Origin: Alkalicoccobacillus plakortidis
GTDB taxonomy: Bacteria; Bacillota; Bacilli; Bacillales; Bacillaceae_D
DNA length: 64,000 nucleotides
Direction of reading: 5' to 3'
NCBI RefSeq assembly: GCF_023703085.1
Contig: NZ_JAMQJY010000001.1
Span: 2,356,001 to 2,420,000 of the forward strand
Shown: in pieces, positions 55,982-64,000 of the stretch
Numbering within the stretch: the stretch's first letter is position 1
How the letters are laid out: each line of letters begins with the position of its first letter
The notes under the pieces: generated by a model
What the model was told of the DNA's origin: nothing
The model's input: the letters and a program-made list of their open reading frames with translations, nothing else
Database searches by the model: none
Position numbers and translations under genes: made by a program

Positions 55982-56671
55982 CTACTTCACTCCTTCAAGC
56001 ATAATCCCCGACATCCCCGTCACCCGCAGGATATCCCCTTCTTCAAGTGATAGCGTAATGGTGGCGCCTTCCACTTCGTCGCCGATGACTTCATATACTC
56101 TTGGTTCTGCTTCTTCTGAGAATAATTCGATAGTTGCGATGCCTGGCATTGTAGGAATGATTTGATAGGTGCCTGGTTCGATATCGAGTCCTACTTCCCA
56201 GATGCCCGAAGAAATGGTTGCTGTAAATTCTTTAGGAAATGGTGTAAGCAATAGAATGTCAAATCCATCAAATGATATCGTGTCAGTCTCATCAATTGTT
56301 ACTGTTATTTCGTAAGGGGCAAAAGGCGGCCCATATAAAATGTCATGAAAAAGTAGTTCCCCTGCTTCATTATGGACGGATACATTTCCAGCAGATCCTC
56401 CACCGTCTACAATCGTATATCGGCCGGTCGGAACTTGGAATTCGTGGAACCTTTCATTGTTCTCCATCTCAGCCACGATTTGCTCGCCGTTTGTTAATAC
56501 TCGCTCTGACTCTTCTTTTTGAGGGACACTCATTCGCTCTAAAATCTCTGCTTTTTCTTCGTGAAGTAATTCGCCATCTTGCTCATAAGCCATCGCTTCA
56601 TCCGTTTTTTGCTCACAGCCAACCAGGAATAAAAAACAGATGATGCAGAAGATCGCTTTTGGCTTATCCAT
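55982..56671 (-). CDS. Lipoprotein, last gene of an ABC-2 transporter operon
   Basis: A protein of about 229 residues with a lipoprotein signal (lipobox LVGC near residue 19 from this start), an acidic helix-prone region (about 20-75) and two similar beta-rich modules (FQVPTGRYTIVDGG... and LDIEPGTYQIIPTMPG...), each resembling a short PGxY-type repeat. The ATG at 56671 overlaps the ATPase stop by eight bases; an in-frame upstream ATG at 56683 is possible. Not recognised; it may assist the transporter outside the membrane. Confidence 0.75.
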   Translation of the reverse strand: MDKPKAIFCIICFLFLVGCEQKTDEAMAYEQDGELLHEEKAEILERMSVPQKEESERVLTNGEQIVAEMENNERFHEFQVPTGRYTIVDGGGSAGNVSVHNEAGELLFHDILYGPPFAPYEITVTIDETDTISFDGFDILLLTPFPKEFTATISSGIWEVGLDIEPGTYQIIPTMPGIATIELFSEEAEPRVYEVIGDEVEGATITLSLEEGDILRVTGMSGIMLEGVK

Positions 56672-57563
56672 AAAACTTCTCATAATATTCTAATGTCCCT
56701 AGTGGCCCGATGCTTAAATCTTTGCCTTTATAGTTTAATAAAAGCTCGATCCACTCCGTTTGTTGCTTGGCATTCATCTGCTCCAAAGGCACACATAATA
56801 AATGGTTGGCTAGATATAAATGGTTTTCAGGTAATGGATGCGATGCGCTTAATTGGCTGTATTGCTTTTGGTCCATCTCAACTTTTAAGTAATCGATTTG
56901 CTTCTCGTCGTATGTTTGTTCATGTATAAAATGACCATCTCTTAAATACAGCACTCGATCGGCGTACAAGTCTAAGTTTTTAAGTAAATGAGACGCAACA
57001 AATACAAGCTTGTTCTGTCTTTTAAAATCCAAAAGCTGCTTGGAGATGATTGAGACATTTTCGATATCTAAGCCATTCATTACTTCATCTAATAGCATGA
57101 TAGACGTATCTGCGGCAGCCATCATCGCAAAACATAAGCGTTGACGCATACCTAAAGAATACGTATGTACTTTTTTCTTTACGTAATGATCCATCTTTAA
57201 AGCTGCCGTAATTGCTGGCAAATGTTCTCTAGAACCCTTCCACATATCCGCATATAATCTCAGATGGTCTACTCCGCTCAATCCTTCAAATAGTTCACTT
57301 TGATCGGGAAAGGTTGCCAATTTCCGATAAATGGCTAGTTCTTGCTTCTCCTTTTGATACGTGTACTGATTGTCAACTGTAACCGAACCGCTAGTTGGTT
57401 TGATTGCATTTGAAATGACGTTAAATAATGTTGTTTTTCCGGTTCCATTTGGTGCAACAAGACCAATAATTTCACCTTGTTCGGCTGTTAAAGAAAGATC
57501 TATTAATACTTGTTTTTCTTTATACGCAACTGATAGATTTTTTAGCTCAAGCAACTTTCTCAC
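56664..57563 (-). CDS. ABC-2-type transporter ATPase
   Basis: A 299-residue ATPase: Walker A APNGTGKTTL, signature YSLGMRQRL, Walker B IMLLDEVMNGLD, switch FVASHLL (Ser-His in place of Thr-His). The C-terminal 80 residues are a family-specific tail. It resembles bacteriocin/lantibiotic-immunity or Nat-type exporters. GTG at 57563 or TTG at 57554 could start translation; AAGGAG precedes the TTG better. The gene overlaps the permease stop. Confidence 0.88.
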   Translation of the reverse strand: MRKLLELKNLSVAYKEKQVLIDLSLTAEQGEIIGLVAPNGTGKTTLFNVISNAIKPTSGSVTVDNQYTYQKEKQELAIYRKLATFPDQSELFEGLSGVDHLRLYADMWKGSREHLPAITAALKMDHYVKKKVHTYSLGMRQRLCFAMMAAADTSIMLLDEVMNGLDIENVSIISKQLLDFKRQNKLVFVASHLLKNLDLYADRVLYLRDGHFIHEQTYDEKQIDYLKVEMDQKQYSQLSASHPLPENHLYLANHLLCVPLEQMNAKQQTEWIELLLNYKGKDLSIGPLGTLEYYEKFYG

Positions 57564-58695
57564 TCCTTTGCTTTTTTATATACGTCCTTTTTTGAATCAG
57601 ATAGATGAAGAGCCATTGTACAGCCATAAAGATGATTAAAATTATGATAGTAAACGGAAAGTCGATGTAACTGTTGCCTACTTCCGTAGCTACATCACCT
57701 GATAAGACACCGGGAATATTAAATAACGTAAAGAGTTGAAGTGCCGGGTGAGTCCATCCCAGAATCATAAATAAATCAGATGTGAAATATAAGCCGATCG
57801 CTATAAAAACGGTCGCATACGCATTAGGAACTAGCTTATTTAGTAAAATGGTTAGAAGCAGAACAACACCTGCCACAACAATCAACCCTGCTAATAAGTA
57901 AATAAGATACGTACTAGTCGAGATGGCTTCGTAACTTCCATTCAAGTAGATGATTTTAGGATAAATAAAATTGCCTATGCCCGCTAACAAATAACTAACA
58001 AAAAATGCTACTCCCACCCCAAGTAATAATAGGGCTAGCAAACTTATAAAATAAACAAACAGCTTACTATGTACTTTTTGAATGGCAGAGATCGGAAAAC
58101 CCGCGAGAACTGTCTGATGAGATTTTTCATAGACAATGATAGAGCTTGCTAGCACGACAACAAAGGTAAAGAAAATCAGTCCACTTAGCGCGGTAAGAAC
58201 CTCTACTAGATAGCGACTCGAGCCTAAGCCCTCTTCCATTAAAGGTAGTTGATGCTCTTCAATATAAGATAAAAATGCCTCTTCTTTTTCAATGTCCTCT
58301 AATGGCACGATCAATGTTTCAAAAATTCCAACGTTATCCAGCTCATAGTTTCGAAATCTTAACTCATTAACTAAGCGTCCCTGTTCAACGTACTCCTCTA
58401 ATTCGTTTTCTCGTAGATGCCATCTTTGCATATTCACAGCTGATAACTCTGCTAGCAAATTTTGATAGACTTCTTCTCCTTCCGCCTGATTTGTTAGTTC
58501 TTCGGGAAAGAAATCAATGCTTCGTTCAGCGATACCCGACTCTATCTGCTTTTCCAATAATAAGTTCTCCATATTGTCTTGATTATAAGAAAAATAAAAC
58601 AAGCCAAAGAACAACAAAACGAGCAATGCAAGAAACCAGTTACGTTTATTTAGAAGAAACAACTTCCATTCGAATTTTGCAAATCGCCAAAACAT
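57547..58695 (-). CDS. ABC-2-type permease
   Basis: A 382-residue membrane protein: helix at about 18-36, a large polar external domain (about 37-160), then five helices (about 165-190, 205-235, 240-265, 280-305, 340-365). This is the ABC-2 layout with an extracytoplasmic loop after helix 1. It forms the transport channel with the ATPase downstream and the related permease upstream. No substrate can be inferred. Confidence 0.82.
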   Translation of the reverse strand: MFWRFAKFEWKLFLLNKRNWFLALLVLLFFGLFYFSYNQDNMENLLLEKQIESGIAERSIDFFPEELTNQAEGEEVYQNLLAELSAVNMQRWHLRENELEEYVEQGRLVNELRFRNYELDNVGIFETLIVPLEDIEKEEAFLSYIEEHQLPLMEEGLGSSRYLVEVLTALSGLIFFTFVVVLASSIIVYEKSHQTVLAGFPISAIQKVHSKLFVYFISLLALLLLGVGVAFFVSYLLAGIGNFIYPKIIYLNGSYEAISTSTYLIYLLAGLIVVAGVVLLLTILLNKLVPNAYATVFIAIGLYFTSDLFMILGWTHPALQLFTLFNIPGVLSGDVATEVGNSYIDFPFTIIILIIFMAVQWLFIYLIQKRTYIKKQRSEKVA

Positions 58696-58718
58696 AAGTA
58701 CCTCCTTTCTCTCCTAGA

Positions 58719-59919
58719 TCAGCTATAAAACCGTTGCTTTGATATGAGCTTACTGATGACTAATAGCAGAGCCTCAACAACAACCACTAACCCTAAAAGG
58801 GCAACCATGCCAGTAGTAAATGAAATTGAGTCAGTTAGAAATAAATAATTCATCTCACCCGCAGCCACTTTTCCAAAATCAAAATAGATTTGTGGCAGAT
58901 AGCCTACGTCTATGCCTAATACAGTATCAGATGTGCGATCTCTGAATAATCGTTCAAAGAGTAAGAGACATGTTGTAACACCCAACACAAGCCACTCTTT
59001 TTTGAACAATAAACTAAATACCATATTTATTCTTATAAAGACGAACAATAAAATCGCCAATAAAGCGATCGCTTGAAGCAAGAATGTACTCATAGACTTA
59101 TACTCATATTGTTCCATCGTCACATCGTTAAATGATTCGAGATAAGGGATTTGCAGAGACAAATCACCGAACCCATTTAAAAGTGTAAGTAAAGCAAGTC
59201 CAAAAGCTGACAGACCAACTATTACAGCGAGTGTGTAAAGAAATGCCACTCCACTTTTTATATTCATGGTTGAGTACCAAGCCAATCGGTAAGCCTTGTT
59301 TGATTGTAGGATGACGCCGATCGCGTAATAGAATATCACTGCTAAAATAAATGGCTAGGAATAGAATCAGTGGCCCACCCACTAACAACAGATGTTCAAA
59401 TACTTGGATCGCTGACTTTTGTTCAATCATGGAAAAAGTCAAAGGCAAATCATTATGTAAAAGCGCTTGGTATCGGTGGTATGTATAATACTCAAAATGC
59501 ATCATATCCATTCTCGGATATGTAGAACCCTCAAACATACTTGGATCAGATGTCACCGTATAAAAAAATAAATCATATTCCATTTTTAATCGCAGATAAC
59601 GATTCGGATCTCCGTTCTCATAAGCATGAATAAGCTTAGATGAAAGCTGATTATAATATTGGAGTTCAGCATAAAAAGATTTTTTTGTAAACGAATTGAA
59701 CCCCGTATATCCTTCTCGTAATCTGTAATCCAGCAAAACTTCATTTAGTTGAATGTCTGCTTTTAGTTGTTCATGATCAAGTACATGCACGGTTTGTTTA
59801 TCTGGCAACATAATCAAACAGTATCCCAATAGAGCGATAAAGAGAAACACAATAAAAAATACGTTCTTTTTGCTCCTTATCATTAAGCCCAATTCATGAT
59901 GAAACAATGATCGATACAT
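58719..59919 (-). pseudogene. Second ABC-2-type permease, frameshifted
   Basis: About 399 residues when corrected. Helix at 20-38, external domain (about 40-165), then helices as in the neighbouring permease, to which it is similar in plan. The break is an extra T making GCTTGG (plus-strand CCAAGC, 59277-59282); without it the join reads LPIGWYSTMNIKSG. The ATG at 59919 follows AGAGAGG. It heads a four-gene unit: permease, permease, ATPase, lipoprotein. Confidence 0.82.
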
Positions 59920-59934
59920 AAAAAACCTCTCTTA

Positions 59935-60299
59935 TCTAGATGACATCCTACAAATAAAACATTTTTATCCATTTTAATTGTACCAAAATACCGTGGGTAA
60001 GTATATGAATTTTCGCTTAGTTTAGAAGATTCGCTAATTTCTTATTTGAGATTGGATGATAGTATTGCTCAACACCTAATAAATATGGAAAATATTCATA
60101 CCATCTTAGAACTTGAAGAGTATGAAATTATTTTACAAGTCAGAAGAGATATAAGCAGGATGATCTGAGGCCCGGTTCTCTGGTTTCATTTTATTTAAAT
60201 ATATAGGTAACATGTATAAAACTCTACTACATCACACATGGTATGTATTAGAGATAGACTAAAATAAAGGTTGTGTTTACATTTCGAGGTGTGTTTTAA
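59935..60299. other. Long spacer before the ger operon
   Basis: A 360-bp A/T-rich region between divergent operons. One unusually long open stretch on the plus strand (about 60003-60168) would encode SLEDSLISYLRLDDSIAQHL and end ISRMI, with only an internal ATG at 60085 (27 residues) and no ribosome binding site. It could be a relic or a tiny gene; I assign nothing. A sigma-G-type promoter for the ger genes was looked for but not identified with confidence. Confidence 0.3.
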
Positions 60300-61819
60300 A
60301 TGTTTAGAAAACTAAAACAACAACGTCTTCAGCAGAAAATCGAACAGACATCAAGGGAACCCATTTATTCTTTTGAAGATCTATTAAAAACCTGCGAACT
60401 TTCTTCTGATTTTGAAGCTTTTAAGCATCAAAAAGACAGTTCTTTTACTATTTATTATTATGCGTCCATCATTAAACCAGAAATTCTTCATGATGAGGTA
60501 CTACCTGCTTTAGAGAACAACCCCCATACGTCATTAACAGAATTAAAACAACTAATTCCCATAGAGAATACACTCCTAACAAATTCTATAGAAAAACTAA
60601 TGGATGGCTTAATGCGTGGGGGTATCTTAATCAAAACGAACCATACATCTGATCTTTTTCTTTTTATACAGCAGAACATGTTGAGAATCGGTCCGTAGCT
60701 TTACCAGAAGTAGAGTTCAGTGTTGTTGGTCCTAAAGAAGCTTTTGTTGAATCCCTTCAAATGAATATAAATTTAGTTCGGAAGAGAATTCCAATTCCAG
60801 AATTAGTCATTAAAGAACTACTTATTGGTGATTTGAGTAAATCAAGAACAGCCATAATCTATATTCATGGCATTGCAAACAATGAGATCGTACAAACCGT
60901 TACTCAGCGCATTAACGACATTCAATTCGATGAAATTGTCGATAGCTCTTTTGTTGCTCAGCTAATCGCAGATGATGCTAATTCTGTATTTCCACAATTA
61001 ATTGATACCGAGAGACCTGATCGGGTAGCCTCTCTTTTGGCAGAAGGGAAAGTAGCTATTATTCTTGATGGCTCACCTCATGCCCTAACTGGACCTACTT
61101 CCTTTGTTGAATTTTTCTCTGCTTTTGAGGATTATTTTTTACCTTGGCCAATCGCTTCTGCTTTTAGACTTATACGTCTATTTGCTATTTTATTTTCTAT
61201 TCTTTCAACTGCCTTATATGTAGCTGTCTTAACATATCATTATGAAATGATTCCTACAACGTTGCTTAATACTTTAGTTTCTTCTCGAAGTGGGATACCT
61301 TTCCCTCCAGTATTTGAAGCAATCATTCTTGAACTTGTAATTGAGCTACTGAGAGAAGCGGGGGCCAGGTTACCAACTAAAATTGGTCAAACAATTGGTA
61401 TTGTTGGGGGAATCGTAATTGGTACTGCAGCGGTAGATGCCGGGCTGACGAGTAATATCCTTCTTATTATTGTAGCATTGACTGCCTTAGCTTCATTCAC
61501 TACACCTATTTATCAAATGGGGAATACAATTCGTCTCATTCGATTTCCATTTATTATCGCCGCTCAATGGCTTGGTTTTTTAGGTATTGCTTCTTGTTTT
61601 GCTCTTTTTATAAGTCATCTCCTAGCCCTAACATCACTTGGCCATCCTTATTTAGCGCCTGTGTATCCACTTAGAGTACTAGACCTAAAAGACTCCTTTT
61701 TTCGACTGCCATTTCATATGCAGAAAAAAAGACCTAAGAGTCTTCGTACTCAAAAACGATCACGTTTTAATAAATCTAATGAAGGAAATCATTTGAAAAA
61801 ACTAGATATCGAGGAGTAA
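60300..61819 (+). pseudogene. GerA-family spore germination protein, A subunit, frameshifted
   Basis: A GerAA/GerKA-type protein of about 506 residues. A hydrophilic N-terminal domain (LVIKELLIGDLSKSRTAIIYIHGIAN, the GerA signature region) is followed by five or six helices in the second half (FRLIRLFAILFSILSTALYVAVLTYH, SGIPFPPVFEAIILELVIELLREAGARLP) and a basic tail. The frame breaks at 60669-60672: ATACAGCAGAA would be continuous as ATACAAGCAGAA (Ile-Gln-Ala-Glu), so an A is missing from CAAGC. It sits in the spore inner membrane as part of a nutrient receptor. ATG at 60300 with CGAGGTG. Confidence 0.88.
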
Positions 61820-61830
61820 GGAGCTACATT

Positions 61831-62937
61831 ATGCATCATTTAGATACACCAAATGAGACTAGAATGCTTTCGCCTTTCTTTAGTTTTTTTATTATTATGT
61901 CTGTACAAATCAATGTAGGAATTCTTGGATTTGAACGAATTATAACCAAATACTCGGGACATGACGCCTGGATTTCAGTTGTTATCACGGGGTTATTTGT
62001 ACATTTATTCATTTGGTTAACGTATCAAATTCTAAATAAAAATCAGGGTGATCTTGTTTCTATTCACATCAAAACCTTTGGTGTTTTTATAGGTACAATA
62101 ATGAATATTTACTTTCTTTGTTACTTCTTTCTACTTAGCTATACAGTGATTCGAACGTATGTTGAGATCATTCAGGTTTGGATGTTCCCTGACGTAAAAG
62201 CGTGGGTACTCTCTCTCTTATTGGTAATCTTAAGTTATTCATATGTAACAAGAGGACTGCGTGTTATTACTGGTTTTGCAATCGTAAGTCTTCTAATTAC
62301 TCTCCCACTTTTATTTGCCAATTATTTTACGTTTCCACACACTCATCCATCTAACCTTTTACCAATAGCTACACACTCTGTTACTGATTTATTTAAGGGT
62401 GTAAGGGCAATGACTTTAAACATTCTTGGTTTCTGCGTTCTTTTTATGGTATATCCCTTTCTAAAGAATGCACCAACATCTCAAAAATGGTCTCATCTAG
62501 CCATTGTATTTAACATGTCTCTATATCTATTTGCAATCATTCTGACGACCGTTTACTTTAGTGAAAATCAGCTTGAACAAACCATTTGGGCAACAATTAC
62601 TCTTTGGAAAGTTGTGGACCTCAGTGTAGTAGAACGTTTTGAATATATTGGTGTTTCACTCTGGCTTTTTGTTGTTCTCCCTTCTTTCTGTCTGCTTTTA
62701 TGGGCGGCAAGTAGACTAACAAAAAGGATGCTTCATTGGAAGCAGCGTACCGGATTGAGACTTATTTCTATCCTTCTGTTTTTCTGTTCATTTTTTTTAT
62801 TAGGACGTAGTGGAGTAGAATCACTAAACGATTTCACTTCAAACGTTGGATTCTATACCATTTATTTTTATATTCCCTTTCTATTTTTCTCCCAAAAAGT
62901 AAGCTCACGTATACAAAATTGGAGGAATGCTAAGTGA
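61831..62937 (+). CDS. GerA-family spore germination protein, B subunit (permease-like)
   Basis: A 368-residue APC-type membrane protein with ten helices and the endospore-germination-permease pattern (FFIIMSVQINVGILGFERII, GHDAWISVVITGL, YVEIIQVWMFPDVKAWVLSLLL). It binds the germinant in the A-B-C receptor. TAAGGAG precedes the ATG; the stop overlaps the next gene. Confidence 0.92.
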   Translation: MHHLDTPNETRMLSPFFSFFIIMSVQINVGILGFERIITKYSGHDAWISVVITGLFVHLFIWLTYQILNKNQGDLVSIHIKTFGVFIGTIMNIYFLCYFFLLSYTVIRTYVEIIQVWMFPDVKAWVLSLLLVILSYSYVTRGLRVITGFAIVSLLITLPLLFANYFTFPHTHPSNLLPIATHSVTDLFKGVRAMTLNILGFCVLFMVYPFLKNAPTSQKWSHLAIVFNMSLYLFAIILTTVYFSENQLEQTIWATITLWKVVDLSVVERFEYIGVSLWLFVVLPSFCLLLWAASRLTKRMLHWKQRTGLRLISILLFFCSFFLLGRSGVESLNDFTSNVGFYTIYFYIPFLFFSQKVSSRIQNWRNAK

Positions 62938-64000
62938 AAAAAGGAATGTTTGTCTGTTTTTGGTGTATCTTTTTGATCAGTTGCTCCCCAACTCCAAAAG
63001 TAATTGAAGAATTACAATTGATCCAAGCGCTAGGTTATGATTATGTGAGCGAAAGTGAGTTCAGAACTGTAGCTGGTTCACAAATCATTTTACCCGGGGA
63101 AGAAGAGCTACCCCAAACAGCTGTGTTTTCTGCGGTAGGAAATACTTCAAGAATCACACGTAAAAAAATGCAAACAGAGTCCTCTAAGCTTTTAGTTTTG
63201 GGTCGAGTTAACCTCATTTTGTTTCAGGATGATTTAGCGAAAGAAGGTGTCTTTTATTATTTAGATATTCTACAACGGGATCCCTTAGTTGGTCGTAATG
63301 TAAGGCCTGCCGTAGTAGAAGGAAAGGTGTTTGATCTATTATCACAAAACTATAAACTCGACATTACCGTTTATCAATACTTAAACGATCTGATTGAACA
63401 AAATGAAAAAGAAATCATTCCTCAAATCACATTGCACACTGTCTTATATGAATATTATAAAGACGGCGTTGATGTAACCTTACCAATGATAAAACAAAAT
63501 GATAATCGTGCCCAAATAACTGGACTAGCTTTGTTTAAAGATGATCACTATATTCAAAAGCTTAACGTCAGAGAAGCATCATATCTTAAACTTCTTAAAG
63601 AGTCTTTTGAGGGAGGCTTTTACCAAATAGATATAGATGAGCATGACTATGTTAGCCTGGAAAATGTAAATGCCGCCCCTGTATACACGGTTAAACAAGA
63701 CGAATCAGGTCTACATGTCTCAATAGACATTAAAATAACAGGAATTGTAAACGAACAAGGCGACGTTAATGGACCTAATCATTACAATAAAAATGATATC
63801 AAGCATTTAGGATCTACACAATTCGAGAAACACATGAACCAATTAATTAAAAAATTCCAGGAATGGAATGTCGACCCTATCGGATTAGGTGCTGTAGCAA
63901 GAAGTTCTGTTAGAGACTTTAATATAGACGACTGGCATAAGAACTACCCTACGTTAGATATCAAGGTTAATGTAGATCTTAGTTTTGTAAGTAGCGGAAT
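62934..64000 (+). CDS. GerA-family germination lipoprotein, C subunit (partial, runs off the window)
   Basis: The reading frame opens at a GTG that overlaps the gerB-type stop (GTGA) with GGAGG upstream, and stays open to the end of the window (355 codons). It encodes a lipoprotein signal (KKGMFVCFWCIFLISC, Cys near residue 17), then the Ger(x)C pattern (IEELQLIQALGYDYV, VLGRVNLILFQDDLAKEG, RDPLVGRNVRPAVVEG, ITGLALFKDDHYI). It completes the A-B-C receptor operon. The 3' end is not in the window. Confidence 0.92.
   Translation, partial: MKKGMFVCFWCIFLISCSPTPKVIEELQLIQALGYDYVSESEFRTVAGSQIILPGEEELPQTAVFSAVGNTSRITRKKMQTESSKLLVLGRVNLILFQDDLAKEGVFYYLDILQRDPLVGRNVRPAVVEGKVFDLLSQNYKLDITVYQYLNDLIEQNEKEIIPQITLHTVLYEYYKDGVDVTLPMIKQNDNRAQITGLALFKDDHYIQKLNVREASYLKLLKESFEGGFYQIDIDEHDYVSLENVNAAPVYTVKQDESGLHVSIDIKITGIVNEQGDVNGPNHYNKNDIKHLGSTQFEKHMNQLIKKFQEWNVDPIGLGAVARSSVRDFNIDDWHKNYPTLDIKVNVDLSFVSSG

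Noticed and set aside
60085..60168. 27-codon gene upstream of the ger operon
   Set aside because: No ribosome binding site and no recognised family; left as an observation in the spacer entry only.

Overview
The window looks like chromosomal DNA of a low-GC, endospore-forming Firmicute of the family Bacillaceae. The reasons are strong AGGAGG-type ribosome binding sites with TTG/GTG starts, a gerA-type spore germination operon, a yxdJKLM-yxeA-like peptide-sensing module in Bacillus subtilis gene order, NsrR/hmp, a nagA-nagB-nagR cluster with a dre operator, CcpA cre sites, and an LPxTA sortase signal. A BCCT carrier and a Na+/H+-antiporter-family protein would suit an alkaliphilic or salt-tolerant species, but the species cannot be named from this sequence. 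No rRNA, tRNA, transposase, phage or CRISPR array was seen.

Layout. 0-10 kb: two small membrane proteins, a Fur-box-controlled siderophore-binding lipoprotein, an ABC-F ribosome-protection ATPase behind an attenuator-like leader, an MFS exporter, a 62-bp tandem repeat, a YuiF-type carrier, a MBL/HAD enzyme pair. 10-18 kb: BCCT carrier, YxdJKLM-YxeA-like module, a YodB-type regulator divergent from an FMN reductase, then a 41-bp tandem repeat. 19-25 kb: beta-glucoside PTS operon with LicT-type antiterminator, two RAT/terminator switches and a cre site on the promoter, plus a second PTS EIIBC. 25-41 kb: plant-polysaccharide and sugar-acid genes (ManD-like dehydratase, sugar isomerase, ROK protein, sugar MFS, maltose acetyltransferase, GH95 hydrolase, FAH-family hydrolase, pectate lyase), amino-sugar catabolism, and a cell-wall-anchored acetamidase-like protein. 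41-52 kb: hmp/nsrR, another 41-bp repeat, gluconate permease, an unusual alpha/beta-hydrolase/winged-helix/BTAD fusion, Lrp and LCP proteins, ECF sigma/anti-sigma pair. 52-64 kb: AraC regulator with GH78 rhamnosidase, a four-gene ABC-2 transporter/lipoprotein operon, and the gerA-type operon, cut by the window end.

Two patterns cross gene boundaries. First, at least 13 genes are split by a single-base indel, and ten of these are an extra base turning an expected GCTGG (or CCAGC) into GCTTGG (or CCAAGC), with one case of the reverse. It happens on both strands and in different reading frames, so it points to a sequence-level cause (most likely systematic sequencing or polishing error, possibly at a modified base) rather than decay of function or programmed frameshifting. 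Broken genes are therefore annotated over their full span. Second, three intergenic tandem arrays with unrelated primary sequences share a modular length of about 20.5 bp (units of 41, 41 and 62 bp), and each lies beyond the 3' end of a gene.
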